64,000 bases of DNA from positions 18,455,700-18,519,699 of the forward strand of contig OZ037768.1 in the NCBI GenBank assembly GCA_964035545.1. The letters are read 5' to 3'. Under the pieces are notes generated by a model, which did no database searches, was not told the origin of the DNA, and saw only the letters and a list, made by a program, of their open reading frames with translations. Origin of the DNA: Bugula neritina. Lineage: Eukaryota > Bryozoa > Gymnolaemata > Cheilostomatida > Bugulidae. Positions 41,218 to 62,654 of this stretch are shown piece after piece (the first letter of the stretch is position 1; the number at the start of each line of letters is the position of its first letter). A program made the position numbers and the translations under genes.

Positions 41218-43019
41218 CTCGAATATAAAAACTTGTTGCTTACTTACTCTACAACCTGAGCTCAGCTAAGGCGATTACTAGCTGTAAAAGTTGACAATTA
41301 GAACATCTGATGTATGCATCTTTGGAGTGTGAACTAACTTGAATTTTTTACTTAATGTTGCAACCTGTTTTATTTGATGAGACTAGTTGTTTTTACAAGA
41401 ATTCATCAGTACTTGCAGTATTGTTAGTCATAATAAGACAGTTTAGTTGCTGTTGTAACTTCTTATTCTCACAACAAAGAGTAGTGTGAAATACAGATTA
41501 TTTGATAATTCAGAGTTTAGCTCTCTTTCAGGCATCATTTTAGTATTATAGAATAGCATAGAGAGTTTACACAATGCTTATCACTTTGCATAAAAATGTT
41601 ATTTTAATAAAAGTTGTACATGACTTTTTTACGGATTTTAAACTATTTTTATGTTAGTCAGAAGCTAATTCATTGAACAACAAATACCAAAAAGCTGCAT
41701 TAAAGTATGGAATTGTAGAAACTTTTTTATGGAAATATAATATATCGATAAAAAGATGGTTCTCCTTCTTTTTAAAAATTAGTAATAAAACTGACTACAA
41801 CAGTTAGCCAAAAATAATTAAACTGATTCTGTCTCTGCTGTATTTCAAATTGACTTTGATAGATTATTGCTAAGCACATTTTGATAAAAATGCACTTGCC
41901 CAATTTTTTAAATCGAAAAAATTCAACTTTAAATTAAAAATTAGAAAAAACATCACTTTAGTGTTAGTTAGTTTTAGAAAGTAGAATTTTTTTTGCCAAT
42001 TCCAACAAGACAAGATGCTTAGATTCTAGCTAATAACCATAGGTTTTAAAAATTACATATTGAACCAATTTTTCCAAAATGAATTTGTATATTTTAGTAT
42101 CTAAAGGTCTTTTACTCAAAATAAAAAAATAAATATTTAAGTTAATTTATTTTATTTTGAATTAAAACAATGCTATGAGCTAATCTAAAGCAAAACATGA
42201 CAAGATACAAGCTTTTAATTATATGCTTTCTAGTTTTTGTATTATGTGGTTATTATTTTTAAATGGCAAATACTCATAATATGTGGAAAAAAGTGAAGCC
42301 AGTCCTGACCAAAGCTTCAAATGTGAAAACGTCGCACTGCTTGTTTGTAACTGTTAGGTTATAGATATCAACAGTATGTACTATGTTGATCATAATTTAA
42401 ATGAGGCTTTTACAGTAATAAATAATATCAAATTTAGCATTTGTACCTAGGTTTATATTACTAAAATATTTCATACCAATTAAAGTTTTAATGTGAATAT
42501 CAAGTTTAATAGACGGCATTCATATAAAAACTATTGAATATAGCTATTAGTCATACTACACTATATTTTTATTAGCGATAATATTTAATTACAGTACTTT
42601 GATTTGATTGACATTTTCAGACTGACAATCGCACGCATCTTCAATTTAAACATATGAATGTTTCAGGTATCTAACCATGAAATTTTTTAATACCACTCTC
42701 AATGTCAAATTTTTCATCAACGACAGGGTTTTGCCTTCATTTGATTTGATCACAGATGTGCGGTAAAGTTTTTAAGTTCTATGTAGAACTTCTTGAGATT
42801 CCACTGTTTCTAGTTTGATGAGTTTCTTCCGACAATACACTATGAAGTAGGATGAGTGGGATACTGATTTTGTATGCGGTTTAAGTGACTAGCCCGGAAA
42901 AAAAACTTTAGCTTTAAAGGAAGGGCCTGAACCAGTGACTTTGAAAAACTTTTCATTTGTTATATTACATTTTCCAAAGTTTACTCAGAATGTACCTTAT
43001 ACTTCAGGTATAAAACCGC

Positions 43020-43320
43020 TTAGCTTTGATTTTTGCAATGGACATGTTGCTCATGTCTCTGGTCCATAAGAAATGCTGAGAACACAAGTTTCGTAGGCTT
43101 CAACTTTGGAGTGAATGCTAAGATGTCTGTTTCCCAATGCACGTTTTTTTTGGCAACGAAATACAGCAGCAGCATTCCCCAATCTAATCAATATTTCCAG
43201 ATCAACTGTAATGGTATTGGTAAGAGTGGAGTCGAGATATGTAAACTTTTCAACATCACCAAGCTCAAACTAATTAACAGAGAATGTACGGGTTCCAAGA
43301 GATTGTGGTAGGGTAACAGT
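43020..43320 (-). pseudogene. Decayed non-LTR retrotransposon reverse-transcriptase fragment
   Basis: The minus-strand translation (with stops and frame breaks) reads FELGDVEKFTYLDSTLTN, then LGNAAAVFRCQKKRALGNRH, then LSIHSKVEAYETCVLSISYG. This matches the RT C-terminal region common in animal LINEs, where FxYLGS, then TRxGKA, then KxxVYxxxVLSxLLYGxETW is typical. The key Gly and Trp positions are mutated and a stop interrupts it just upstream, so it is dead. It is a different lineage from the LINE at 44507-45719. Confidence 0.6.
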
Positions 43321-43960
43321 TATATAGTAACTTATAGTAACTGTAAGTAAAATCAAAACTTACAGTTTGAGTTAGTCATTACTTATAGTCATTAGTCTTA
43401 GTGAATTGTCATTTAGTTTTACAATTACTGAGTCTGATGATTATCACTATGACCACGATTATTATATTTGTATTAATATTTATTATGATATTGATGAGAG
43501 TGATATTGCTTATAGTTATGTTCAATCAAATGATAAACTTTAACTTCAATCAGTAAAATAAAAATAAAAACTACTTTCACTTTGACTCTCACTCCAAGTT
43601 CTGACTCTCACTGTCACACTCACTGTGACTTAGACTGTAAGTGTGTCACTGTCACTGACCCACAATCACCCAGTCTGAGTCACAGTGTCAGTGTGTTTCG
43701 ACAGCGTTTGTTTGTTAGTGTTACTTATGAGATTGAGTGATCACAGATCAGTGATGACTGATGAGTGATGAGCTTGCATAAAATAACATCAAAACCAAAA
43801 TGCAATCGTCAATCACTAATCAGTGAATCCTATCACTATCACTAATCACTATGATTATGAATACCACCCTACTCCTATGGCTATAGGCTATACTATAGTA
43901 CTACTACTAGTATAGTATCAGTATGAATCATTAAATCATAGATGTCTTTTTTCAAATTCA
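43320..43960. repeat. Degenerate simple sequence (ACTTATAGTAAC and CACTGTCACTGA types)
   Basis: Imperfect short-period sequence made of TTATAGTAACT, CTCACTGTCACACTC and ATCACTAATCAGTGA motifs. The last are themselves palindromic. It resembles the intergenic domain at 16680-19780. No coding signal is seen. Confidence 0.65.
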
Positions 43961-44270
43961 ATTTCATAATTATTTTCATTACAACTAATACTATAAATAT
44001 ACTCACGCTAAATAACAATTAACATTAAGTGATACTTATAAATTTGAAAATGGGGGTTTATATGTTACCTGAAAGTGGGAAATATCCATGGTGATGCTAT
44101 TTTTCATACTTTTATCACTAATTTTATGTTTACACGTGACAAAACTTTTCACACTCGAACTTGACCTTTAACGTTAATTAAATGAGCAAATTTAATAGGT
44201 CAAAGGTCGTATGGTTGCGCCTCCCGTCTTTTGCTCAATGCTGTCAGCGAGTCTATAGCTATATAATATC

Positions 44271-44300
44271 GATCTCATCTCATCTCATCTCATCTCATCT
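44271..44300. repeat. (CATCT)n microsatellite
   Basis: Five to six CATCT units occur here. On the minus strand they follow GGAGCCAAAGAGCTCCGAGT, so they could be the simple-sequence tail of a minus-strand retroelement, but no coding part can be tied to them directly. Confidence 0.75.
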
Positions 44301-44467
44301 AATTAATCTCACTCGGAGCTCTTTGGCTCCTTTATCGAGATGCAGTGGTGTATGAACAATTGTTTAAATTATCAGTAGTAAGGAAGAAAACCATTTTGTC
44401 TACGAGATAAGAATATAGTTAATTATGCTTTGATTCAAAGCTCAATAGCTAGCTACTGCCAGGAGAG

Positions 44468-44505
44468 AAAAAAAAAAAAAAAAAAAAGCAAATAAATAAA
44501 TAAAT
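44468..44505. repeat. A20 tract followed by (AAAT)n
   Basis: A run of 20 A then GC then AAAT-type repeats abuts the 3' end of the minus-strand LINE. Read on that strand it is ATTT repeats then poly-T, so it is the element's simple-sequence tail or its flank rather than a normal poly(A) tail. Confidence 0.8.
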
Positions 44506-44506
44506 A

Positions 44507-45719
44507 TGTCGGTGTAAAGTGCTTATAATCAGTTAGGCAAAGCAGCTAGAATCATTAGAAAAGTTTATGGATGCGATGTTTATATGAATGTTTGGCAGTT
44601 TTGGTATTGATATTGCCCTTAATAGCACCATGTCTGGTATTGTGAGACTCTGCAAAATGAAGGGAGAACCGGTCTTGGTCTATAGCGGCACTACCAGAAA
44701 GCATACGAAAGTACATTTTTTGGTCTGCATTATCACGTCTTTGTGCAAGGCTATCCCAATTAGAATTTGTCATGAGCTCAGTTATATGATCTCGTTTTCT
44801 CTTACAGAATGCCCACCTGAAGGCTTTTCTATTTATACCTTCTATGATGTTGATGTTTTTCAATTTAAATGGAGACCAGGTGTGGGTCGCAAATTCTAGT
44901 ATAGGGCGACAGACTGTTTTATAAGCTATGGCTCTGGTTTTACTTTTAGCCTTTTTTAGACAGCGCATCAGCATGTGTAATAATTTATTAGCTTTTGAGC
45001 AAATGTTTATTATATGTTGATCGAATGACAGTTTATTATCAATCGTGACACCAAGGTATAATACTTTGTCAACACATTGTAAGGGGTCATTATTCATGCT
45101 GTATTGAGACACTAGAGGATTTACAGTGGAGCGTTGAATTGTCATATGCTCACATTTATTTATATTGAACTTCATCTGAGAACTGTCTGCCCAAGTTATA
45201 AGATGGTCTAAGTCATTCTGAAATAAACTAGAATCAGCAGGTGTTGTGATTGGTTTGTACAACAAGGAATCATCTGCATATAGTTTAAGCTTGCTGTTGG
45301 CTACCACAGAGTGCATGTCATTTATGTACACATTAAATAACAATGGTCCTAATACACTGCCTTGGGGCACTCCTGAGGTCACATGTCTAGTGGCCGATTT
45401 GACGTTGTTGACACAGACTGAAAGAAGACGGCTCTGAAGCCATGAAAAAATCCACTTGACAGTTTTATCAGCTATTCCGATATTTAGCAGTTTAACCTGT
45501 AGTTTATGGTGCGACACAACGTCAAAGGCCTTTGAAAAATCCAAGACAGCGAGGTCAACCGGTATCATTTCGTCGAAAAAATCTATAAATTCACTCACGG
45601 TATTCAGCAACTGAGTATCGCAGCCATGATTTGTCCTGAAGCCATGTTGGTGTGGATAAAACAGGTCATTTGATTCGAGGAAACAGTTGATATAGGAGAT
45701 CTCTGCTGTTTCAGTTAAT
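44507..45719 (-). mobile_element. 5'-truncated non-LTR retrotransposon (LINE), CR1/Jockey-like
   Basis: The element retains the RT core to the C-terminus of ORF2, with its 3' end at the low coordinate. An uninterrupted frame runs from about 45719 to the stop at 44555. Motifs in order: YPHQHGFRTNHGCDTQ, VDLAVLDFSKAFDVVSHH, TSGVPQGSVLGPLLFNVYIN, KLYADDSLLYK (catalytic YADD), LYLGVTIDNKLSFDQHI, and a C-terminal His/Cys-poor tail. Homology stops with an in-frame TAA near 45720, which marks the truncation. Endonuclease, ORF1 and the first RT blocks are absent, so this copy cannot move on its own. The lack of stops over some 385 codons suggests a fairly recent insertion. Confidence 0.88.
44555..45719 (-). 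CDS. Reverse transcriptase, C-terminal part of LINE ORF2
   Basis: This is the partial ORF2 polyprotein of the element above. RT motifs from the GFR block through the YADD catalytic box and thumb are intact. The frame has no native start codon because the 5' end is truncated, and the longest Met-like start is internal. Open frames on the opposite strand here (44588-44899, 45246-45437) are shadows. Confidence 0.85.
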
Positions 45720-48700
45720 TAGGTACAGGCCGCACAGAGGTTTTTTTAAGAAATTACTCCTATTGAAGGGCTGTTTGTTCAATGCTTTCTTTTCTGTTAG
45801 ATTACCCATATGTACCCATATTACCCATATATGTAGTCAAAGCTATTGGGTGCAACTGTTTGCCTTGAAATTATATCTTTTTCTTGAAATGCTAGATTGT
45901 TGGGTTTTTAATAATAATTGATAATTATCAATAAACACAATTTGAACATTAACTGTTTGAAGCATATAAGACAGTGGTACTGATACTTTGAAAAGAGTAC
46001 ATATAGAGTGATGTGTTGGGTCATCTATTATGTGCAACTAGGGCGCTCTTTGGATAACCCCAGTTTCAAGGCTTAGGTATGGTTTGGATTGGGAGATGTT
46101 AAAACATCAGTAAAAGAAAACAACTTCTCATGCTTCAATGAACACAGAGAAGTATAACCATTTCAAAGTCGCATGGGCATCCAAAGTGTAAGATATCAAC
46201 AATTTGAGGATTTGTGGGAAGTGTTAGGAAAGTGGCTCAGAGCCGGTTATAGCATAATTTAAACAGAAATGTCAAAATGGTGGATTTTGCTAACTATACA
46301 TATATTATTATATATTAGACAAGATCTTTGACCACTAAAAATGTTGCCTGTATGACTGGGTGTTTCCATAATGTGATTATAATATAGTTGGATATCAGAA
46401 CTGCAAGACACTTGTGCAATAGCCTAGAAAGGTCATCTTAGGATTGTTTAGTAGAGTTTTGTGATGTAAATATGTAAAACTTGATTTTATCTCTAACCCG
46501 TTAAACAGATCTACGAATGTTGCATTATAGAACTATTTTTTATTGTTACTAAACAAACTTCATTTACTGTACCTAACTCATATTTACTTGGTAGATCTGC
46601 TAAGCATTCATTGGCAACTTTATAACTATTAATCTTGAATAAAAGCTACCCTGTTTTCTATTTAATTAATGAAGTGTTCCAGATGTAGTCATTATTGTTT
46701 GTTTATAGTTGTATCTTCGCTATGTTAAATTAGCAATTTTCAAAACCATTCATATGCAATGCCCTGGAAGAATGAAGAATGATGATTATAACAGCTTGTA
46801 TAAAATAGTACCACACTGCAGTATAGCATTCTATTTAGCAGCAAAATCTGTGTATAATATATGCGCCAACTAAAACGACTGACTGAAATATTATTTTTAC
46901 AATCTGAAGCATGCACTCGCAAGATGGTGATGGGATAAAAGTTTAAAAACTGCTCATCGATATTTTGTGTCATGGCTTAATCAAAAATACTTTACAGACC
47001 TGTGTTTTTGGAATGGTATTTTATTCAGCTTAACATTTATGCTATATCTAACCTACATTAAACGAGATTGCAATCAGATTTGGTGAGCTTTTCAAGGTCT
47101 GAAAAGATTAGAAAATGGCAAATGTACTTCCAAATCAAACGTTCAGGTAACCCATATGCCAATGAAATTAATTGCTAGCATATCTACTTTGTAAGGTAAC
47201 TATATATAGTATGATTATACAGCATAGCCTGCAACTCTAAAGCATACAGGAAATAATTATAGAGTGTGCTGTGTAGACCATTATATTATCATTTATTCTA
47301 AAATTGTATATCTTGTCTGTGCTAGAAGAAAGGGCACAGGCAATGAGCTCTAGTGTACTGCAGTTAAGTATAACAATTGAATCAAGGGAAGGTGGGTAAA
47401 GTTTTTAAGTTTCATAATACCTTCAAACATTACTGGCTGAGATAGCTAAACCAGCTCTACCCCATGCTTCTGGTACCTAGTTAATCTAAATTTTAAATTT
47501 TCAGGTATTGCCTAGAGTCTAGAATTGCAATCTCAGAAAAGTACTATTAAAGAGAGTTTTAGGCAGCTATGAACTGTTGCTATAACATAGTTCCAGGACC
47601 TATAACACAGGACAGGAGCAAGTATGGCCAGTTGCTTTTCCTCACATTACCAATGACACTGCTGGAAATCAGTTCTAACAGCTATACCAAATTGATAAAT
47701 CACAGCTTTGTTGCAACTTTCTACACTTAAAAGTTGTAAAATCTTGCAGCCATCTCACTTTTTAGACAGCAAAATAGTTTGTCTCATTTTTTTTAACTAA
47801 TTTATGAAAATTGTTGGCAAAGTTTTCAATATATCAGCACAAAAATTGTAATTCAAAATTTTGAAGTTGATAATTGAATGAAAGCTTATACATCATAAAT
47901 TTTCAAAACTTGTACATCATATGATGCTCAAACTACTATGATAAATCATAATAATTCATTTGATCTATTCTATTGTTTATGAGTCAATAACTAATATTGA
48001 TTTTGTTATCTCAACATAATTAAAAAAGCTGTTTTTTTTTAAAAGTCTTGAAGCTTCTGTTGGATTGAGAGATTTAATTTAAAAATTACTTGCTTAATAT
48101 TTAAACTGAATAAAAAATATAAAAGTTAAATGCTTTCTTTGTTTATAGCACTGCCATAAATTGCTGTTAGACAATGTAGCACCCACTCAAACAGTTCAGA
48201 TAAATTAGCATGCTTAAGTTCTACACAGACTTTGTTTTTGGGCCATAGTTTTAACACCAGCTGGTCACAGCAAATTTTTATTGCAACAGATTTGCAAACT
48301 ATCTGTTAAAATGAGTCATCTAAGGTCGCAGGTGAATGGGGGAAAATGGTCTGACTGATTCAATGTCTTTGTCTCGTTCAACAATCCAAGCCGCGGTATT
48401 TTAACCATAATATATAATAGTCATATAATTATAATATTTAGTCAACCTAAAATGGAGAAGTTAAATATTTCATCTGTTTCAAACTAGAATATGAGCTAAA
48501 ACTGTGTTGTACTGTTGGTATTAAGTGAACATAAAGATTGCCACAACTCCTATTTTCTCAAAGGTTCTAACTCCATGTAGCTATATTATTAAGGACTGAA
48601 ATCAGTGGTGACAGGCAGTGATGTGACAATTACTTGGCAGGTGGTACACAGATACACAGTTGGTGATAGTAAAGTAGTGAGATACAACAGGTTGGAGATC

Positions 48701-50670
48701 TCCAATCGTTTTATGACATTTTACAGAACTCAGTTTAGTTACTGCAATATCTGTCGATGATAATTATTAAAAAGTACTTTTTGGTCAATAATATGCAAAT
48801 GTTTTAATATATTGTGTGTAGAAGAAACTGCATTCCAAACTGAAAATATCAATTACACATCCTACATACAGTGCTACACTGACTATAATGCAGCACGGTG
48901 TATGTTCACACCATACTTCATCCAAATATTCTGTCCGTTTATTTTCCTGAATAACTTATTCTGTAACATTTAGGTGCAGTGGTGGAGAATTTTCAATAAT
49001 GTGAGCAATTTAATTATCCTAATAAATTTTGGTGTGGGTTGAAGTTCTCATGAGAACATAACTTCTTTTGCTACATGTTTAATCTAGAGCACAGGCTTTT
49101 CTCAATTTCCCCATTATTGCACCTACTTCTTTCATATATACACAGTAGGGGATCCTGAGAGAATGAAGTTATGTCTTATAAACATAGGGCATGTCGATTA
49201 TAAAACAGTAAATTCTGAAAAATCTTTTACGCTGCATGTCTGTTTGGCTATATTTTGCCATATAAAGAGAAAATATGTATGTAACTAAAGCAGAAAAACA
49301 TTCTAAACTAGGCACATGCTTCGCATCACAGCTAATTGAGTCACAAAAGGCATGAACAGATTATTGCTGGTGAAAGTAATTGTTTTCAACTTGGTGCAAT
49401 TTTGTTTATGTTAGTTAATCAGTTTAACAATTTATTTTTAACTCATCAATTCAAGTTTGCTATGGCAGAGAAAAGTGAGAAGAAAAGAACAAGTAATTTG
49501 CCATTAAGTAGCTTCTGGAAGGCAGAAGTCTGAGCTTTTTAATTGCTAATGTTTAGCATTAAAAAAGCATATTATTCAGTTATTATCATTCAACCAATAT
49601 ATTTAATTGTCTGGCAATATTAGCAACATTTAAAAAATTTTACATACAAATTATAACTGAACAATACCCATTGTATTTGATGAATAAAGTTTACAGATAA
49701 AACTTGAAATAATTGTCTTACCTTTTAGTTCTAGCCATGAGCTTGTGAAGCTCGCATTTGGAGCTGCTCATATTGGCTAAGATAAGAGATGTATCATATA
49801 TGTATCATATCCAATAACTAATTAAGATACTGTCTGGTATTGAACTACACTTGCAAGAACAGTTGTGTTGCCCATCACACTCAGCAACCTTACTTTCCCT
49901 TTTATCGCGGATAAAAATAAATTGTTATGAGTTAGTCTGTTTATCGATTGCCAAAAGCAAAAATGTCAAAGGCTGTGATAACACAGCACTATTTCCTATT
50001 ACAAGACAAATATAACTTTAAATTATGCAACTGCTTGTGCTGATTGATAATAGCTTTATGATAGAAGTGCACACAAGATAGGGTTCTAATTTAGTTGAAG
50101 TTGACACCAATTGGTAGAAACTAACCCAATATTTAGAGCTTGAATTAGACCACAGTATTGATTAGATATAAGAGTAATAGGCTATCAAAAATACTCACAT
50201 ATTACAATTATCACTAGGATGATGCTCTTCTGCTCTATTGAATTACATAAGTAGCCAAATACAAAGTAGTGAATGATGACAGCTTACTTATCAATGAAGT
50301 GGCAGCTAAACTAGTTACTGTTACACTAACAATGTTAGTTGAAGTTCTTAGATTTGCCCGGACACTAGCCTAAGCACCAACTTCTATCTCACCACAGCAC
50401 AGGGTGCTCTGAACAGCTAACTTCATGAATAACTTTTCTATTTAGAGTTCAAGACTTCTAGGTAAAACAGATTTTATTATTTCTTTACACAAACTTATTC
50501 CATCAACACTATACTTGAAAATACTACAGCTTGAAATTTGGAAACCCACATTTTACACCTAGTAGGATATATATTAAAAGACAATCAAGCTCTATAATAT
50601 TGAGATAAAACTATATCTTTATGTATATTTGACTAATCAGAACATTTCCTAGTAACAGTAGAATAAAGCT
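45720..50670. other. Intergenic region with no recognised gene
   Basis: This is AT-rich sequence downstream of ACO2 (on its strand) and upstream of the LINE. Scattered short open frames (for example 45843-46037, 46740-46973, 49336-49533) have no recognisable motif or splice context. The only structured element seen is family R2 copy 3 at 48967-49126. Confidence 0.55.
48967..49126 (-). mobile_element. Short inverted-repeat element, family R2, copy 3
   Basis: Read on the minus strand it begins GTAGGTGCAATAATGGGGAA, contains AAGCCTGTGCTCTAGATTA and AAGAAGTTATGTTCTCATGA, and ends CCACCACTGCACCTAAATG. This is full length relative to copies 1 and 2 but in the opposite orientation. It is non-coding. 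Confidence 0.75.
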
Positions 50671-50676
50671 TTTATT
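50671..50676 (-). terminator. Candidate ACO2 poly(A) signal AATAAA
   Basis: AATAAA on the minus strand, about 155 nt after the ACO2 stop codon (50830). It is followed within 20-30 nt by a plausible cleavage region. The assignment rests on motif and position only. Confidence 0.5.
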
Positions 50677-50829
50677 TTAGATTAATAGACTTTAAATAAG
50701 CATTATGTGTAGTTGAATGCTACACAGCTGCATTGATATGGCATATTTATAGTATGGACAAAATCAAGTAAAAGCCCCATCATATATTGACACACTGAGT
50801 CTGCTTCAGCTGTAATGAAATAAAAGATA

Positions 50830-60001
<9,172 letters not shown>

Positions 60002-60538
60002 ATTTACACTTTATTTATCACTTCTGTCTATTTCAGATGTTTCAACCTTCAGATTTCTACGTCAAGTACAAGTTTCAAGTTCTCTTTTTTTAACTATGCC
60101 TTCAGAGGTAGACTAAGTTCAATTCAACTTCAAGTCAAAGTGAAGAGGTTCAGTTTCAGTTTGACTTTGAGTTCAGGAGTTTTGCACACTTCAACTTGAA
60201 CTTGAAAATCTATGGGAAAAGCCAAAATTCTAATTACTTGGAACTATTTATAAATTCTTTCGTTATTGTAAAACTATATTAATATGACTTCACAATAAAT
60301 CGACCGGGATTTATTAAATGCAGGAGAAAGCAAATAAAATGCTTGTACCTGAGTTTGCACTATCTCTGCAAAATCACAATCTTTACTCGCAATATCCGGT
60401 AAAGCCGGTACTACGACTTAAGATCTTTGATAGTAAACGGGACCGCGTTAGTACCTTCAAATAAAAAAAATTGTATAGATTTTTGCTATAAAACCAACAC
60501 TCCCATTTTATTTGTTTTTTCCTCATGCAAGCTGCTAA

Positions 60539-60709
60539 ATTGTTCTATAAGCAGTTTCGAGTTAGGGGTGATTGAGTACAATAATTTAAAGTTTTCGAGT
60601 TTAGAGTTGAAGTTTATTATTGAACCCCCCCCCCCCCCAACTCCAAACTGGAGAATCGCGAACTACTGCACTCAATCATCCCCAACTTGAAGCTGCTTAT
60701 TAAAGAATT
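60539..60709. mobile_element. Foldback element, family R1, copy C
   Basis: The left arm is TTCTATAAGCAGTTTCGAGT then TAGGGGTGATTGAGTACA. The right arm, reverse-complemented, is TTAATAAGCAGCTTCAAGTT then GGGGATGATTGAGTGCAGTA. The arms match copies A and B. A C14 tract (60625-60638) lies near the centre. The flanks CAAGCTGCTAA (60528-60538) and CAAGCCGCCAA (60711-60721) are imperfect direct repeats, again about 10-11 bp. Confidence 0.75.
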
Positions 60710-60879
60710 ACAAGCCGCCAACTTTTGTATGCATGACGACCGAGTGTATAGATTTCAATTTAAATTAGGTCTAAGACTAAAGTCTAAATCTAGAGTCAAC
60801 TGCTTGGCCCAAGCAACTTTAAGTACTAAATCAGTTAATGATGTTTAAAAGTAAATTATTAAATGGGTTGTGCAGTAAC

Positions 60880-61220
60880 CTATCTAACCATTACTGTTAC
60901 TGTTGGTTACAACATGAACATGAGACTCAGGCTGAGACTGGGTGGACAGTTTAAGTTTGAGTTACAGTATGAGTATAAGTGTATAACTATTACTCTAACA
61001 CAGTATGAGTATAACTATAAGTATAAGTGTAAGTATTAGACGTTAGTGTTACTGTTAATAATAATATTACTGTTTTTAATTTAATAATTATAAATTATAA
61101 TTATTCATCTTCAGTTTGACCATCATATTCATTATGATTATCATATTGTTATTAAATCAAATTCAAATTGATGTTAATATTACTATTACTATTAGTATTA
61201 GTTTTAAATTTATAAGTATA
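60880..61220. repeat. Degenerate simple sequence (GAGTATAAGTAT and TATTACTATTAG types)
   Basis: Short-period, TA-rich imperfect repeats like those at 5281-5860 and 16680-19780, including AGTATGAGTATAAGTGT and TTACTATTACTATTAGTATT. There is no coding content. Confidence 0.65.
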
Positions 61221-61283
61221 AGTAAAACTAAATTTTTTAATTTTTATTTTATATTTTACTTTCAGTAGATAGTTTTTCTCTTA

Positions 61284-61376
61284 ATAGGTAGGTGCAGTAA
61301 AGGACCAAAACCAAAATTTAGTAATAAAATTAAAGAACTTGAAATATCTCAATTTTTCTACTACTGCTCCTAAATG
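61284..61376 (+). mobile_element. Short inverted-repeat element, family R2, copy 4 (internally deleted)
   Basis: Only the left end (AGGTAGGTGCAGTAA) and the right third (AAACCAAAATTTAGTAATAA through CTACTGCTCCTAAATG) remain; about 75 bp of interior is gone compared with copies 1-3. The copy is flanked by perfect 7-bp direct repeats TCTCTTA (61277-61283 and 61377-61383), the best evidence for this family's target-site duplication. Confidence 0.75.
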
Positions 61377-61740
61377 TCTCTTAGACTCAGACAACAAGCA
61401 TTGAATTATGAATAAGTACCTAAACCTACCTAAACATTTAAAATAAATTCAAATTGAGGAATATCAATATGTGCCTTTTAAAACCACTAACTAGTGGAAT
61501 AACTTACCAACCTATAGCCCACACTGTAAATCAAATGAGGCACTTCTATAACCTTGAGTGTTTCCAAGTGTTTTATGTCTTCAAAGGTATTCAAAGGTAA
61601 CTTACAAATATGCAAACGCTGTCCTAAATGCCTGCCCAATAAAAATGGAAAAATTGAAATGCCCATTCAAATGAAATATGCTTCTCCAGTATATTCTGTT
61701 TTGTTTCCAATACCACTGAGATGGCTTTTCATCTGAATTG

Positions 61741-62598
61741 TACGAGCGTCAGTCAATAAGTAGTGGGAATTTTGTTATAACTTTTTATTAGAATAAGATG
61801 GAGCTTTACAACTTTTTTCACTTTTCAACATAGTCCCTTTTTTTCTCTATGCACTTGTTCCACCTTCCTACAAGGTTCTCAAACCCTGCAAAATAAAATT
61901 CCAGCGGCTGGGTTCTGAACCAGTTGCGCACAGCTTCAATGACTGCTGCATCAGTAGTGACGTGCTTGCCTCTCATGTGGCTCTTTAATGGTCCAAAAAG
62001 ATGGAAATCACTTGGTGCCAAATCTGGACTATAAGAAGGGTGTACTAACACCTCCCAGCCCAGTTCATCAGTCAGCATCTTGGCTACCCAGTGTGCGCTG
62101 ACTTTGTTGAAGGCTAGCTGCTCATGGACAATATTGTGGGCAGTTCCAAGTGAAATGCCCATGGTCTCAGCAACATCATCAATAGTGAATCTTCTATCAG
62201 ATTTAACCAGCTTTTCCACTTTAGCTACTGTGTCAGGAGCTGAAACATCCACTGGCCTACCACTTCTTGGCTCATCAGTAATGTCTTCTTGCCCATTCTT
62301 GAATTCATGAACCAACCTATAGCAGCTTGTTTGTGATATAGGGTTTTCCCCATATTGCTCTGACACCCTCAAGTGTCAAAAATCTTATAACAGCTCTTTG
62401 CTCTATGAGTGCGCATTTTTTCGGGTTGGCGGCCATTTTATATTTAAATAATATAAAAAGTTGAATCACTCAAATGATCAAATTTTGGATATGTGATGGC
62501 AACTCCCATTTATAGAAGTCTTGAAAATATTAAATTGTTAGGTAAAATAGAACAACAGCTATGACAAACTTCCCACTACTTATTAACTGATCCTTGTA
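61741..62598 (-). mobile_element. Internally deleted mariner transposon
   Basis: This roughly 858-bp element is bounded by TA dinucleotides (61741-61742, 62597-62598). Inverted ends begin CGAGCGTCAGTCAATAAGTA (left) and CAAGGATCAGTTAATAAGTA (right, reverse-complemented) and stay similar for about 39 bp, with 7 mismatches. It carries a broken transposase frame (61818-62436). Full mariners are about 1.25-1.3 kb; the difference is an internal deletion in the catalytic core. It ends about 57 bp before the inverted ACO2 copy. Confidence 0.9.
61818..62436 (-). pseudogene. Mariner transposase, catalytic core deleted and frameshifted
   Basis: The ATG at 62436 opens MAANPKKCALIEQRAVIRFL, which then shifts frame near 62370 into SEQYGENPISQTSCYRLVHE. 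This is the N-terminal helix-turn-helix DNA-binding region (PRSGRP linker present, TMGISLGTAHNIVHEQL). It runs to VSAHWVAKMLTDE, then jumps directly to LGWEVLVHPSYSPDLAPSDF. Roughly 130 residues holding the first two catalytic acids (the TGDE and HDNARPH blocks) are missing. Only the third acid, in SPDLAPSD, and the C-terminus (WNKCIEKKRDYVEK) remain. It cannot catalyse transposition, but the ends could be mobilised by an active relative. Confidence 0.9.
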
Positions 62599-62654
62599 TA
62601 TTTCGTATGACTTTCTCTATTAAATGGACCATGTTTGTAGTATTTGCCTGCTGG

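Larger units (their letters stand above)
37869..44269. other. Gene-poor AT-rich region upstream of Kir
   Basis: I recognise no coding exon here apart from a decayed retrotransposon piece at 43020-43320. The Kir promoter and 5' non-coding exon(s) should lie somewhere in this interval but cannot be placed. It contains a 153-bp terminal-inverted-repeat element (38499-38651), a perfect hairpin (41177-41217) and degenerate simple sequence (43320-43960). Confidence 0.55.
60002..61740. other. Region upstream of ACO2
   Basis: This should contain the ACO2 promoter and 5' untranslated sequence, but no core motif is clear. Around 60050-60210 the sequence is built from shuffled TTCAAGT/ACTTGAA-type motifs. 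Foldback copy C lies at 60539-60709, degenerate simple repeats at 60880-61220 and the short R2 copy 4 at 61284-61376. The open frames here (59993-60199, 60427-60690, 61554-61736) look like chance. Confidence 0.5.

Noticed and set aside
43033-43311. 92-aa plus-strand open frame
   Set aside because: The opposite strand reads as a decayed reverse transcriptase; the plus frame is incidental.
44271-44300. CATCT array considered as a CRISPR-like repeat
   Set aside because: Five-base tandem units without spacers in a eukaryotic genome; an ordinary microsatellite.
44588-44899. 103-aa plus-strand open frame
   Set aside because: It is the antisense shadow of the LINE reverse-transcriptase frame and has no motif of its own.
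49336-49533. 65-aa plus-strand open frame downstream of ACO2
   Set aside because: No recognisable motif, splice context or neighbouring exon; likely a chance frame in AT-rich DNA.
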